NCBI RefSeq assembly: GCF_026341855.1
Contig: NZ_JAPENW010000001.1
Location: 744,001-808,000 of the forward strand
Reading direction: 5' to 3'
From: Streptomyces sp. NBC_00568
GTDB lineage: Bacteria; Actinomycetota; Actinomycetes; Streptomycetales; Streptomycetaceae
Length of the DNA: 64,000 nucleotides
The notes beneath the pieces were generated by a model. The model saw only the letters and a program-made list of their open reading frames with translations, had not been told where the DNA came from and did no database searches. This document shows, piece after piece, positions 37,166-46,397 of this stretch (positions within the stretch are counted from its first letter, which is position 1; the number at the start of each line of letters is the position of its first letter). A program made the translations under genes and the position numbers.

Positions 37166-37575
37166 GCCGGACTGCCGGTGTCCTGCCGGGCCGGGCTGGT
37201 CAGCTCCTTGCCGAGCCGGTCGACCAGCTTGTGCATGCGGTAGGTGACGGCCTCCATGTCGACCTCCTCGGTCGTGGACACCGCGAGATGGGCGCCCTCG
37301 CCCGCGGCGACGAGGAAGACGTAGCCGTGCGCGAACTCGATCAGGGTCTGCCGCCACGGTGTGTTCGCGCTGCCGCAGAACTCGGCCGTGCTGCGGCTGA
37401 TCGACTGCACGCCGGACAGACCCGCGGCCAGCCGTTCGGCGTCGTCCCGGCCGATGTCGGCGGAGTGGGCGCGGAGCATGCCGTCGGCGGACAGCAGGAT
37501 CGCGTGCCGCGCTTCCGGCACCTTCAGGACCTCGTCGAGCATCCACCCCAGCTCGTTGGTCTTGGGCGCGGTCAT
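37162..37575 (-). CDS. cvnB: Conservon roadblock/LC7 protein CvnB
   Basis: A 137-aa roadblock/LC7 domain protein (LGWMLDEVLKVPEARHAILLSADGMLRAHS ... YVFLVAAGEGAHLAV). Such domains act as partners or activators of Ras-like GTPases, consistent with cvnD downstream. It overlaps the cvnA stop by four bases. The Ala/Gly/Pro-rich frame extending far upstream of this start is the opposite reading of cvnA and is not coding. Confidence 0.93.
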   Translation of the reverse strand: MTAPKTNELGWMLDEVLKVPEARHAILLSADGMLRAHSADIGRDDAERLAAGLSGVQSISRSTAEFCGSANTPWRQTLIEFAHGYVFLVAAGEGAHLAVSTTEEVDMEAVTYRMHKLVDRLGKELTSPARQDTGSPA

Positions 37576-39071
37576 CCCTGTGTGTTCCCTTCGTTCTCGT
37601 GGGGGGTGTCGTACGACGTCACGGGGACGTCCGTCGGCTTCGCGGGGGCGTCCGTCGACACCCCGGGGGCATCCACCGGCGTCGCGGGCGCGTCCGTCGG
37701 CGCGAGGGCCTCCGGCTCTCCGGGGATGCCGGGCATCCCGGGAGCGTCGGGCGTTCCGGTGGTGTCCCGCGCCGCGCGGCCGAAGCGCGTGCCGCGCGCG
37801 AACGCGCCCATGCGCCGGGCGTTCTCCTCGGCCGACCGTGCGCTGACGTCCTCGGCGGGCACGGCGGCGGGCTGTTCGGCGGGGGCCGCCTGCTGCGGGC
37901 CGCGGCGCCGCCGCTTCGGCAGGCCGCCGGCCGTCGTCGTCTCGACGGGCTCGGCCACCCGGGGCGTGGGACGCGCGGGCGCCCCGGGACCCGCGGACCG
38001 CCCGGCCGCCGTGGCGGGCTCGGCCTGCGAGGGCCCGGCCCGCGGAGCCTCGGGGGCCGCGGCAACGTGCGTGAGCAGCGCCGACGGAAGGAACACCACG
38101 GCGCGGACACCGCCGTACGGGGACCGCGTGTCCACCGAGACGCTGAACCCGTACCGTGCGGCGAGTACGCCGATGACGGCGAATCCGAACTGCGGCGGAT
38201 CGTCGAGCCGGGTCACGTCCACCGCGTCGCGGCCGGTCAGCAGCGCGGCGGCCTGCTCGGTCGCCCGGCCGTCCATGCCGACGCCGGCGTCGTCGATGAC
38301 CACGCACGCCCCGTTGTGCACGGACTGGACGGTGACCTCGACCGTGGTGTTGGGCTGCGAGTGGCGTGCCGCGTTGTCCAGGAGCTCGGCGACGGCGAGG
38401 ACCACCGGTTCGACCGCGCGGCTCTCGACGGCGATGTCGACCTGTCCGTTCACGCGGACCCGGCGGTAGTCGCGGACCCGGGAGGTCGCCCCGCGCACCA
38501 CCTCGATCAGCGCGGAGGTGCTGCGCTGCCGTCCGGGCCAGGAGCCGCACAGGACGGCGATCGCCTGGGCGCGGCGGCCGAACTGGGCGTTGGTGTGGTC
38601 GATCTCGAGCAGGTCGCGCAGGACGTCGGGGTGGTCGTGCCGGTCCTGCATCTCCGCGATGGACACCTGTTGCTCGTTGGCGAGGGCCTGGATCGAGCGC
38701 ATCGACGCCTTGAGCGCGGCCTTCGCGGACTGGTCGGCCCGCGCCTGCGCGTGGTCCACCGCCTCCGAGAAGCGTTCGAGGACGCTGTCGAGATGCTTCG
38801 CGAAGTCCGTGTCCGCCAGCCGGGCGTCGAGCAGGCCCCCGGCGGGGGCACCGGTGGGGGCGTGCTGGTGCGGGGCGGCCTCCAGCGCGGGGAGGCGGAC
38901 CGCGACCATGCGGCGCAGCTCCTCGTCACGGGCCCGCAGGTCGTCCGCCAGCGCGGCGGTCCGCCGGCGCTGCCGCGTGGTGATCCCGCGCTGGCGCAGC
39001 AGCAGCACGGTGACGGCGAGCAGGCCGGCGGCCAGGCACCAGGACGCGGCCTCCGGTATCCGTTCGGTCAT
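37572..39071 (-). CDS. cvnA: Conservon sensor histidine-kinase-like protein CvnA
   Basis: A 499-aa protein with a single N-terminal membrane helix (AASWCLAAGLLAVTVLLL), a coiled-coil-forming central region, and a HATPase domain (N box ELLDNAARHSQP, G1 DDAGVGMDG). The C-terminus is a long disordered Pro/Ala/Thr tail (about 160 residues) with repeated TDAPA/VDAPG. CvnA proteins resemble sensor kinases but have no response regulator, signalling instead through CvnB-D. I chose MTERIPEAASW; a TTG nine bases upstream is possible. It is divergent from the AraC gene. Confidence 0.9.
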   Translation of the reverse strand: MTERIPEAASWCLAAGLLAVTVLLLRQRGITTRQRRRTAALADDLRARDEELRRMVAVRLPALEAAPHQHAPTGAPAGGLLDARLADTDFAKHLDSVLERFSEAVDHAQARADQSAKAALKASMRSIQALANEQQVSIAEMQDRHDHPDVLRDLLEIDHTNAQFGRRAQAIAVLCGSWPGRQRSTSALIEVVRGATSRVRDYRRVRVNGQVDIAVESRAVEPVVLAVAELLDNAARHSQPNTTVEVTVQSVHNGACVVIDDAGVGMDGRATEQAAALLTGRDAVDVTRLDDPPQFGFAVIGVLAARYGFSVSVDTRSPYGGVRAVVFLPSALLTHVAAAPEAPRAGPSQAEPATAAGRSAGPGAPARPTPRVAEPVETTTAGGLPKRRRRGPQQAAPAEQPAAVPAEDVSARSAEENARRMGAFARGTRFGRAARDTTGTPDAPGMPGIPGEPEALAPTDAPATPVDAPGVSTDAPAKPTDVPVTSYDTPHENEGNTQG

Positions 39072-39197
39072 GGTCCTCAAGTCCTCGTATGCAGATACGC
39101 GTTGCTGGGGCGGAAGCGGGAAAAGTGAGGGGTGGGGCGCGAGTGGGCGCGGCGCACGACGCTAGCCGCGCGACGCCGCCGGCGCTTGCCCCGGCGC

Positions 39198-39212
39198 GCA
39201 AGGAAGTTGCCG
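39198..39212. promoter_or_regulatory. GCAAGGAAGTTG motif between cvnA and araC-type gene
   Basis: GCGCAAGGAAGTTGC lies in the divergent gap between the conservon and the AraC-family gene. Near-identical motifs occur upstream of the DUF6230 operon (about 32117) and of the CYP154-like gene (about 33509), suggesting one common DNA-binding protein. Confidence 0.4.
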
Positions 39213-39277
39213 TCATGCGCACCGGCTGTGTGCACTAGGCTGACACCGTGTAACTGCCTTCAGTCGCACGGGAGTTG

Positions 39278-40243
39278 ATGGTGTCGTTGCCCGCGGGAAG
39301 CTACCTGGTGGAGACCCGGTCGACGGGTGCGGTGGAGCCCCGGGAGCGGGCCGACTTCTGGAGTGAGCACATCGGGTCGTACCAGTCCCGGATGGGCTAC
39401 CGGTTCGGCCGCCCCGACAACTTCCGCGGCGAGACGGTCCGTCAGCGCACCGAGACCTATCAGCTGGTCAGGTTCCGGTCGGACGAGATCGAGTACAGCA
39501 GGACCGCCCGTCAGGTCCGCGAGGACCCCGACGGGGACTACCGGTTACTGCTTCCGCTGACCGGGGAGATCGTCCTGCGCCAGGACGGCCAGGAGGCACG
39601 GCTGACGCCGGGGACGGGCACGCTCGTCTCCTTCGGATCGCCCTTCGAGTGCCTCCAGGACGCCTCCACCCAGGCGTTCGTCCTCACGATCCCGGCCCGG
39701 GAGGTGGACGGCCCGCTGAACCGCAAGTCGCCGCTGGCCACCGGCCTCGACCTCACGAGGGGTCTCGGCCGCGTCGTCGGGTCGATGCTCGACGGTCTGT
39801 ACGCCGAGCGCGACGATCTCTCCGACTCCCAGTTCGACGCCGTGTCCGACCGCGTGGTCGAGCTGCTGTGCATGCTCGCCACCGGCGACGACCGCCCCGA
39901 CGGAGCCCGCCATCTGACCGGTGTGGAGACGGTGGTCCGCCGCCACGTCCGCGAGCACGCCGCCGACCCCGGCCTCACCGGTACCTCCATGGCCCGCGCC
40001 CTCGGCTGGTCGCTGCGCCAGGTCCAGCTGGCACTCCAGCACGCGGGCACCACCCCGCGCGACCTGATCCGCGAGGAGCGCCTGCGCCTGGTCCGCGAAC
40101 GCCTCCGGTGCGGCGACTGCGAACACCTGACCATCACCGATCTGGCCTACGCCTCGGGGTTCTCCTCGGCGAGCGCCCTGAGCACCGCGTTCCGGCAGCG
40201 CTTCGGGGTGAGCCCCCGGGAGATGCGCAACAGCACCCGTTGA
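39278..40243 (+). CDS. AraC-family transcriptional regulator
   Basis: A regulator of about 321 aa. Residues 1-200 are an AraC-type ligand/cupin domain (RADFWSEHIGSYQSRMGYRFG, LLLPLTGEIVLRQDG). Residues 210-321 hold the two helix-turn-helix units: TGTSMARALGWSLRQVQLALQ and LTITDLAYASGFSSASALSTAFRQRFGVSPREMR. The GGGAG site is 3-4 bases before the ATG; a GTG three bases further has better spacing and may be the true start. It is divergent from cvnA and could regulate it. The ligand is unknown. Confidence 0.88.
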   Translation: MVSLPAGSYLVETRSTGAVEPRERADFWSEHIGSYQSRMGYRFGRPDNFRGETVRQRTETYQLVRFRSDEIEYSRTARQVREDPDGDYRLLLPLTGEIVLRQDGQEARLTPGTGTLVSFGSPFECLQDASTQAFVLTIPAREVDGPLNRKSPLATGLDLTRGLGRVVGSMLDGLYAERDDLSDSQFDAVSDRVVELLCMLATGDDRPDGARHLTGVETVVRRHVREHAADPGLTGTSMARALGWSLRQVQLALQHAGTTPRDLIREERLRLVRERLRCGDCEHLTITDLAYASGFSSASALSTAFRQRFGVSPREMRNSTR

Positions 40244-40416
40244 GTCCCGGTCTCCGGTCCCGGCCCTCCACCGGTCCACGCGCCGGCACCCCGTCGGGAC
40301 CTCGTCGGGATCTCATCGGGGACCTCGTCGGGACCCGCGCGGACGATCACGGCCTGGGACAATCGGTGAAGGGGCGGGATCTCGGTCGGAGACGGGCTGC
40401 GGCCTCGGGAGTGGAG

Positions 40417-41286
40417 ATGGATCTGCGGCAGATGGAGGTCGTGGTCGCGGTGGCCGAGGAGGGCGGTTTCACCGCGGCGGCCCAGCGGCTGCACGTGGTG
40501 CAGTCCGCCGTGTCGAGCACGGTCCTCGCACTGGAGAGGGAGCTGGGCACCCCCCTGTTCGACCGCACCACGCACCGGGTGTTCCTGACCCCGGCGGGCG
40601 AGGTCTTCGTCCCGGCGGCGCGCGCCGCGCTGCGGGCGGCGGAACGGGCACGGGCGAGCGTAGACCTGGTCCGGGGGCAGCTGCGGGGCACGATCACGAT
40701 CGGCACGACGCAGGGTGTCTGGGCCGGCCTTCACCGGCCGCTGGCCGCTCTGCGCGCCGAGCACCCGGATGTGATGGTGCGATTGCGGCAGGCGGTCGTG
40801 ACCGAGATCCGCCAGGCGCTGCGCGAAGGCACCGTCGACCTGGCCGTGGTCGCGCTCGACCGTCTGCCGCAGCGCGGTCTGGTGACCCGGCTGCTGTCCC
40901 ACGAGCAGATGGTGCTGGTGTCCGCGCCCGGCCGGACGCTCACCGGAACCGGCCCGGACGGCACGATCACGCTCGCAGAGACCGCCCGGCTGCCGCTGGT
41001 GGACTTCACACCGGGCTGGGCGATCCGCCTCTGCGTGGACCGGGCGTTCGATGCCGCCTCCGTGGAACGGGAGACGGCCTTCGAGGTCGACGACATCGTC
41101 GCCGCGGCCGAACTCGTCCGCGGCGACCTGGGCGTGTGCGTCATGCCCGCCTCGATCGCCGCACAGTTCCCCGACCTCGACACCCACACCTTCGCCCGGC
41201 ACGCACCCCACTGGAAGATCATGCTGGTCCACCCCCGCGGCGACACCCCGCCGGCGGTGGCCGCCCTGCTGCGGCACATGCCCTGA
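40417..41286 (+). CDS. LysR-family transcriptional regulator
   Basis: A 289-aa LysR protein. The HTH is MDLRQMEVVVAVAEEGGFTAAAQRLHVVQSAVSSTVLAL, followed by the effector-binding domain (GTITIGTTQGVWAGLHRPLAAL). GGAG immediately precedes the ATG. It converges on the YhgE/Pip-type gene rather than being divergent from a target, so the controlled genes are unclear. Confidence 0.9.
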   Translation: MDLRQMEVVVAVAEEGGFTAAAQRLHVVQSAVSSTVLALERELGTPLFDRTTHRVFLTPAGEVFVPAARAALRAAERARASVDLVRGQLRGTITIGTTQGVWAGLHRPLAALRAEHPDVMVRLRQAVVTEIRQALREGTVDLAVVALDRLPQRGLVTRLLSHEQMVLVSAPGRTLTGTGPDGTITLAETARLPLVDFTPGWAIRLCVDRAFDAASVERETAFEVDDIVAAAELVRGDLGVCVMPASIAAQFPDLDTHTFARHAPHWKIMLVHPRGDTPPAVAALLRHMP

Positions 41287-41365
41287 GGGCCGCCGCGCCG
41301 GGCGTTCCCGAGGGCCGGCCGGCCGGCGGTCGGTCCGGTGGCGGTGGATGCCTGCGGGGTGCCGG

Positions 41366-42772
41366 TCAGGCGGATCGGACGGGATGCGGGGCGGGCTGCG
41401 GGGTCAGACGGTGCAGGCCCTTGCGGTCGTAGTAGCGGGTCATCGCGAAGCCGAAGACGAGGGCGAGCACGGTACCGATGCCGATCATGAGCCAGGCGCG
41501 GCCCAGGCCGGCGTCGGCCCGCGCGTCGAAGAAGAGGATGGCGCGCACGCCGTCGCTGAGCTGACGCATGGGCTCGAAGACGGACAGGAAGCGGTAGAAC
41601 CCGGGGACCGCCTGGAGCGGGACGGTGGCGCCCGAGGACGGCAGGCCCAGCACGATGAACACGAACATGGACACGAGCTGTCCGATCCCGCCGAACGCCG
41701 CGTTGATCGCCTGGACGCCCAGTCCGACGGCGAGGCTCGCGCAGTAGGAATAGATCCACAGCAGCGGCAGATGGGTGGCGTCCATGCCGAGGATCGCGAC
41801 GGTGGCCAGCATGACCAGGGAGACCGTGAGCACGGTGATCCCCGCGGTCATGGCCATCTTCAGGAGCAGGGTCTGGGTGCGGTTGATCGGCACGGTGGGA
41901 CGGCGGGTGTGCCAGGGACCGATCTCGCTGTCGGCATAGCCGAGGGCCGTGTCGACTCCGGTGTTGATGAGGTTGGCGCCGAGGAACCCGGCCAGCACCA
42001 GAAGCAGGGTGTAGTAGAACGCGCTCAGTCCGAGACCGCTGTGCAGGCCGATGGGGTGCCCGACCCGGGTGACGACCTGGACGGGGTCGGCGAGGAGCAG
42101 CCGGGTGGTGGAGTCCGCCTTCGCGGTCGCGGAGGACGCCGTCAGTTCCTTGCCGATGGTCGTGGAGGCCCGCTGGGCCGCCGCCGTGGTGATCCGGCTC
42201 GCGAGGGACGAACCGAGGCTGCCCGTACCGGGGTTGGTCAGCACCGTCATGGTGGGCCGGGCCGTGGCGTTCGCGGTGGTCAGCGCGGCGAGGGAGTCGG
42301 TGAAGTCCCGGGAGACGACCAGGGCGCCGTAGATCTTGCCCGAGGAGAGTTCGTCCTGGGCCTGCGCGGGAGTGAGCCTGCGCCAGTCGGCCGTGCCGGA
42401 GGTGTCGTCGGCGACGACGGCCGCGGTGACCTGACTGCCCACGTTCTGGCGCTGGCCGGGAAGCGGCTTGCCCGTGTCCGCGTTGACCAGGCCGATCGGC
42501 AGGTCGTGCAGATGCTGGTTCGGGTTGACGATGCCGCCCATGTAGAGCAGCGACAGCAGCAGCGCGAGCAGCCCTGTCAGCACGGTGGGCACCAGCCACA
42601 GCTTCGGCCGGCGCAGGAGCGCGGCGGCACGCGCCTGGGCGGGGGCACCGGCCTGGTCGCCCCGGCCGGCGTCCGTGTCACCACGGCCGGCGTCGCCCGG
42701 ACCGGCACCGCCGCCGGCGCCCGTGGCGTGCTCGTCGCCGTCGTCCGCGGGGTGATTGCTGTCGGCGTCCAT
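41366..42772 (-). CDS. YhgE/Pip or DUF3533-type multi-spanning membrane protein
   Basis: A 468-aa protein with a disordered acidic N-terminus, one N-terminal helix (LWLVPTVLTGLLALLLSLLYMGG), an extracellular domain of about 200 residues (DLPIGLVNADTGKPLPGQRQNVG), and five or six C-terminal helices. This topology matches ABC-2-permease-like proteins of the YhgE/Pip and DUF3533 (SNG1) groups, found in phage-receptor, ESX-type and export contexts. No ATPase gene is adjacent. GGAG precedes the ATG. The transported substrate, if any, is unknown. Confidence 0.82.
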   Translation of the reverse strand: MDADSNHPADDGDEHATGAGGGAGPGDAGRGDTDAGRGDQAGAPAQARAAALLRRPKLWLVPTVLTGLLALLLSLLYMGGIVNPNQHLHDLPIGLVNADTGKPLPGQRQNVGSQVTAAVVADDTSGTADWRRLTPAQAQDELSSGKIYGALVVSRDFTDSLAALTTANATARPTMTVLTNPGTGSLGSSLASRITTAAAQRASTTIGKELTASSATAKADSTTRLLLADPVQVVTRVGHPIGLHSGLGLSAFYYTLLLVLAGFLGANLINTGVDTALGYADSEIGPWHTRRPTVPINRTQTLLLKMAMTAGITVLTVSLVMLATVAILGMDATHLPLLWIYSYCASLAVGLGVQAINAAFGGIGQLVSMFVFIVLGLPSSGATVPLQAVPGFYRFLSVFEPMRQLSDGVRAILFFDARADAGLGRAWLMIGIGTVLALVFGFAMTRYYDRKGLHRLTPQPAPHPVRSA

Positions 42773-43078
42773 GGTTCTCCGTAGGTTCCGGGGCGGCACG
42801 GGAGCGGCGTGGGCGCGCGGCCTCCGGCCGGGGAGTCCGGGGCCGCGCATCAGGTCAGGATCGGTGGTGCGCGGGTGTCACGGACGGCGACTCGCCGGAC
42901 CGCCGGCGGCGGCGCACGGCTTCACACCGAGGTTCGGGCCCATGGGCGTACGGCCCTTTCGTGAAGGGCCGTCGACTCCGGTCGCCACGGCCGCACCCCT
43001 CCCGCACGCCGGTCGCCGCGTTCGGTACCGTCGGACGGGAACGGGCCGGAGCGATCACGGACGGACGGAGCGGACCTG

Positions 43079-43525
43079 GTGCGGGTGAGCCGATACGAAC
43101 GGGCGGCGGGGGCCTTCGGGCACGTGCTGCTGGTCGTGGTGCTCGCGCTGGGCGTGTTCGTGATGCACACCCTGGGGCACCCCGACGGATCGTCGGGGCA
43201 CGGCACGGGCACGGCGTCGCACGCGGCCCCGGTGACGTCCTCCGTCCACGACCCGATGGGAGCTCCCGCGTCGCGGGAGCTCGGCCACGCCGAGGACTGC
43301 GGGCACCCGACGTGCCCCCACGAGCCCGCCATGGCGATGGACATGATGTCGCTCTGCATGGCGGTGCTGCTCGGCGTGTGGGTGCTCGCCGCACTCCTGA
43401 GGACGGCACTCTCGCGCCGCCCCGGCCGGTCGGTGGACCTCCTCGCCGACGCCCCGGTCTCCCCGCGGCCCAGCCCCCCGCCACGCGGCCCCGATCCGAT
43501 CCGGTTGTCGGTCCTGCGGCAGTAG
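43079..43525 (+). CDS. DUF6153-like His/Met-rich membrane protein
   Basis: A 148-aa protein with two hydrophobic helices (HVLLVVVLALGVFVMHTLG and MAVLLGVWVLAALLRTAL) around an extracytoplasmic loop rich in His, Cys and Met (CGHPTCPHEPAMAMDMM). The pattern suits metal contact and resembles DUF6153. It sits 96 bases upstream of a DUF305 lipoprotein, a family often found with copper genes, so a shared role in copper handling is plausible. The start is the GTG at 43079 or at 43085. Confidence 0.72.
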   Translation: MRVSRYERAAGAFGHVLLVVVLALGVFVMHTLGHPDGSSGHGTGTASHAAPVTSSVHDPMGAPASRELGHAEDCGHPTCPHEPAMAMDMMSLCMAVLLGVWVLAALLRTALSRRPGRSVDLLADAPVSPRPSPPPRGPDPIRLSVLRQ

Positions 43526-43621
43526 GCCGGACGCCTTCGCGGGCGCGCTCGACGCGCGGTCCCGCGACGACGCGTACGCCGAAACAGCCGTAGAACGACC
43601 GACACACGAGGTGAATCGACC

Positions 43622-44320
43622 ATGACCGCTTTCCGGCGGACCGCCCTCACGCATGCCCCGCACCACACTCCCGCCCGCCCGGCACCCACCCGCCGTACGT
43701 CCGCCCGCCACCGTGGGACGGCGCTCGGACTCGTGGCCGTGGGCGCCCTGTTGCTCGCCGCCTGCGGCAGCGACGGCGACGACGCGGGCATGAACGGCAT
43801 GAACCACGCCAGCGGCACGAGCTCGGCGGCGGCCCCCTCCGGGGCAGCCGGGTCCGGTGGCTTCAACGACGCGGACGTCACGTTCGCGCAGACGATGATC
43901 CCGCACCACCGGCAGGCCCTGGAGATGGCCGAACTGGCCGACGGCCGCGCTTCCGACGCCGGGATCAAGGACCTGGCCGGCGCGATCGAGAAGGCCCAGG
44001 ACCCCGAGATCAGCATCATGACGGGCTGGCTGAAGTCCTGGGGCAGGCCCACCACCGCCGACTCCATGGCCGGGATGGACATGGCCGGCGACGGCATGAT
44101 GTCCGGCAAGGACATGACGGAGCTCAAGGCCATGAAGGGCCGGGAGTTCGACACGATGTTCGCCCGGATGATGATCGACCATCACCACGGCGCGATCGCC
44201 ATGGCGAGGACCGAGCGGAGCGACGGGGAGAACACCGACACGAAGAAGCTGGCCGGCGACATCGTCACCGGCCAGTCCGCCGAGGTGAAGCGACTGCGGA
44301 GCATCCTCGACCGTCTGTGA
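43622..44320 (+). CDS. DUF305 lipoprotein
   Basis: A 232-aa precursor with a lipobox (LLLAACGS, lipid Cys near 52) after a long basic N-terminus, and a DUF305 domain: TMIPHHRQALEMAEL and MMIDHHHGAIAMAR, two ferritin-like helix pairs with paired His. A Met-rich segment (MAGMDMAGDGMMSGKDM) lies between them. DUF305 proteins are linked to copper resistance in many actinobacteria. It is probably co-transcribed with the DUF6153-like gene and anchored outside the membrane. GAGG precedes the ATG. Confidence 0.9.
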   Translation: MTAFRRTALTHAPHHTPARPAPTRRTSARHRGTALGLVAVGALLLAACGSDGDDAGMNGMNHASGTSSAAAPSGAAGSGGFNDADVTFAQTMIPHHRQALEMAELADGRASDAGIKDLAGAIEKAQDPEISIMTGWLKSWGRPTTADSMAGMDMAGDGMMSGKDMTELKAMKGREFDTMFARMMIDHHHGAIAMARTERSDGENTDTKKLAGDIVTGQSAEVKRLRSILDRL

Positions 44321-44477
44321 CCCCAGCCCCACCACCCGTACGGGCTCCCCGGCTGCCTCGGGCAGCCATCGCCCCACGCCCGACGGCGGCCGCACCTGAC
44401 CGGTGGCCGCCGTTGGGCGGCGGCCGTCGCGGCCACGGTGGGCGGGTCCCGGCCCTCCCGGGTCCCGACCCGCACAC

Positions 44478-44549
44478 CAGGCACAGGCCCCGGCCCGCAC
44501 CCAGGCGCAGGCCCCGGCCCGCACCCAGGTACAGGCCCAGGCCCGGCCC
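44478..44549. repeat. Tandem repeat, three units of 24 bp
   Basis: Units begin at 44478, 44502 and 44526 with CAGG(C/T)(A/G)CAGGCCC and decay in the third copy. They fill the space between the convergent DUF305 and msrB genes. Confidence 0.75.
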
Positions 44550-44555
44550 CGGCTC

Positions 44556-44963
44556 TCAGCCCTCGTCGGGCGTCAGCCGCAGCGAGATGCTGTTGATGCA
44601 GTACCGCTGGTCCGTCGGCGTCGCATACCCCTCGCCCTCGAAGACGTGACCGAGGTGCGATCCGCAGCGGGCGCAGCGCACCTCCGTCCGCACCATGCCG
44701 TGCGAGCGGTCCTGGATCAGCTCGACGGCGTCGGTGTCCTTCGGGTCGTAGAAGGACGGCCAGCCGCAGTGCGACTCGAACTTCTCCGTGGAGGTGAAGA
44801 GTTCGGCGCCGCAGGCGCGACAGGAGTACACGCCCGTCGTCTTGGTGTCGGTGTACTCACCGGTGAAGGCGGGCTCGGTGCCCGCCTTGCGCAGCACCGT
44901 GTACTCGGCCGGGGTCAGCTCCGCGCGCCACTGCTCGTCCGGCTTTTCGATGTCGTACGACAT
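44556..44963 (-). CDS. msrB: Peptide-methionine (R)-S-oxide reductase MsrB
   Basis: A 135-aa enzyme that reduces methionine-R-sulfoxide in oxidised proteins. The structural zinc site is CRAC (C48, C51) and CARC (C97, C100). The catalytic Cys122 is in RYCINSISL, and GWPSFYDP is the substrate pocket. The length is usual for the family. It lies 45 bases downstream of murC on the same strand and may be read through from it. GAGG is about 11 bases before the ATG. Confidence 0.96.
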   Translation of the reverse strand: MSYDIEKPDEQWRAELTPAEYTVLRKAGTEPAFTGEYTDTKTTGVYSCRACGAELFTSTEKFESHCGWPSFYDPKDTDAVELIQDRSHGMVRTEVRCARCGSHLGHVFEGEGYATPTDQRYCINSISLRLTPDEG

Positions 44964-45008
44964 GAAGCTCAACCCCTCACGTTCAAGAAGGCTCACAAGG
45001 AGCCACGG

Positions 45009-46397
45009 TTACTCGGACAGCCGGGCGAGGATCTCCGGTCCGAGATCCGTCACGTCGCCCGCGCCCATGGTGAGAACGAGATCACCGGGCTTCGTCATTC
45101 CCGCGACGACGGACGGCACCTCGGCCTTGTCGTGGACCGGCGTCACCTCCGCGCCCGCCGCCCGTGCGGCCTTCAGGATCAGCTCGCTGGTGACGCCCGG
45201 GATCGGGTCCTCGCGGGCCGGGTAGATGTCCAGGACGACCGAGGCGTCCGCCAGCGACAGCGCCTCGCCCATCTCCTTGCCCAGCTCCTGGGTGCGGGAG
45301 AACAGGTGCGGCTGGAAGACCACGAGGATGCGGCCCGAGGCCCCGGCCCGCATGGCCTCCAGGTCGGCCGTCATCTCGGTCGGGTGGTGCGCGTAGGAGT
45401 CGATGACCTGGACGCCGGCCGCCTCGCCCTTGAGCTGGAGGCGGCGCTTCACGCCGGTGTAGGAGGCGAGCGCGGGGGCCAGCTCGGCGGCAGGGATGCC
45501 AAGGGCCACACCCGCCGCCAGCGCCGCCACCGCGTTGTGCGCGTAGTGGCGGCCGGGCACGGAGACGGCGAAGGTCAGCTCGGCGCCGTCCAGCAGGACC
45601 GTCACCTCGCTCTTCAGGCCGTGCGGGACCACGGAGAGGACCCGGACGTCCGCGTCGGCGGCGTCGCCGTACGTCACCACACGCACGTCACGGCCCGTGA
45701 CCCGGCGCGTCAGCTCGCGGGCGCCCTCGTGGTCCGCCGAGATCACCAGCGTGCCGCCCTCGGTGACGCGGTCCACGAACGTCTCGAAGGACTCGTAGAT
45801 CTCTTCCATGGACGCGTAGTTGGCGTGATGGTCGAGCTCGACGTTGAGGATGATCGCGACCTCGGGCGCGTACTTGTGGAAGCTGCGGTCCGACTCGTCG
45901 GCCTCGGCGACGAAGATCTCGCCCTCGCCGTGCAGGGCGTTCGAACCGGGGGCGTCGAGGTCGCCGCCGATGGCGTACGACGGGGAGAGGCCGAGCGACG
46001 ACAGGGACACGGCCAGCATCGACGTGGTGGTGGTCTTGCCGTGGGTGCCGGCGACCGCGATCGGGCGCAGGCCGTCCATCAGGCGGGCGAGGGCGTCCGA
46101 GCGGTGGACCACCGGGATGCCGAGCTCGGCCGCGCGGGCGAGCTCCGGGTTGTCCGAGCGGATCGCGGAGGAGACCACGACGCAGGTGGCGTCGGTCGCG
46201 AGATGGTCGGCCGCGTGCCCGATGTGCACCGTGGCACCCAGGGAGCGCAGGGCCTCGGCGGTGGCGGACTCCTTCGCGTCACTGCCCGCGACCTGGGCTC
46301 CGCGCTGCGCGAGGATCTTCGCGATGCCCGACATCCCGGCGCCGCCGATGCCGATGAAGTGCGGTCGGTCCATCGCGGTAGGAAGGCCGGGTGCCAT
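45009..46397 (-). CDS. murC: UDP-N-acetylmuramate-L-alanine ligase MurC
   Basis: A 462-aa Mur ligase that adds L-alanine to UDP-MurNAc in the cytoplasmic stage of peptidoglycan synthesis. The UDP-binding domain has FIGIGGAGMSGIA, the ATP loop is AGTHGKTTTTSM (117-125), and the C-terminal domain has DSYAHHPTEM. The length is normal. In most bacteria murC lies in the dcw cluster; in Streptomyces it is outside, as here. msrB follows closely. Confidence 0.97.
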   Translation of the reverse strand: MAPGLPTAMDRPHFIGIGGAGMSGIAKILAQRGAQVAGSDAKESATAEALRSLGATVHIGHAADHLATDATCVVVSSAIRSDNPELARAAELGIPVVHRSDALARLMDGLRPIAVAGTHGKTTTTSMLAVSLSSLGLSPSYAIGGDLDAPGSNALHGEGEIFVAEADESDRSFHKYAPEVAIILNVELDHHANYASMEEIYESFETFVDRVTEGGTLVISADHEGARELTRRVTGRDVRVVTYGDAADADVRVLSVVPHGLKSEVTVLLDGAELTFAVSVPGRHYAHNAVAALAAGVALGIPAAELAPALASYTGVKRRLQLKGEAAGVQVIDSYAHHPTEMTADLEAMRAGASGRILVVFQPHLFSRTQELGKEMGEALSLADASVVLDIYPAREDPIPGVTSELILKAARAAGAEVTPVHDKAEVPSVVAGMTKPGDLVLTMGAGDVTDLGPEILARLSE

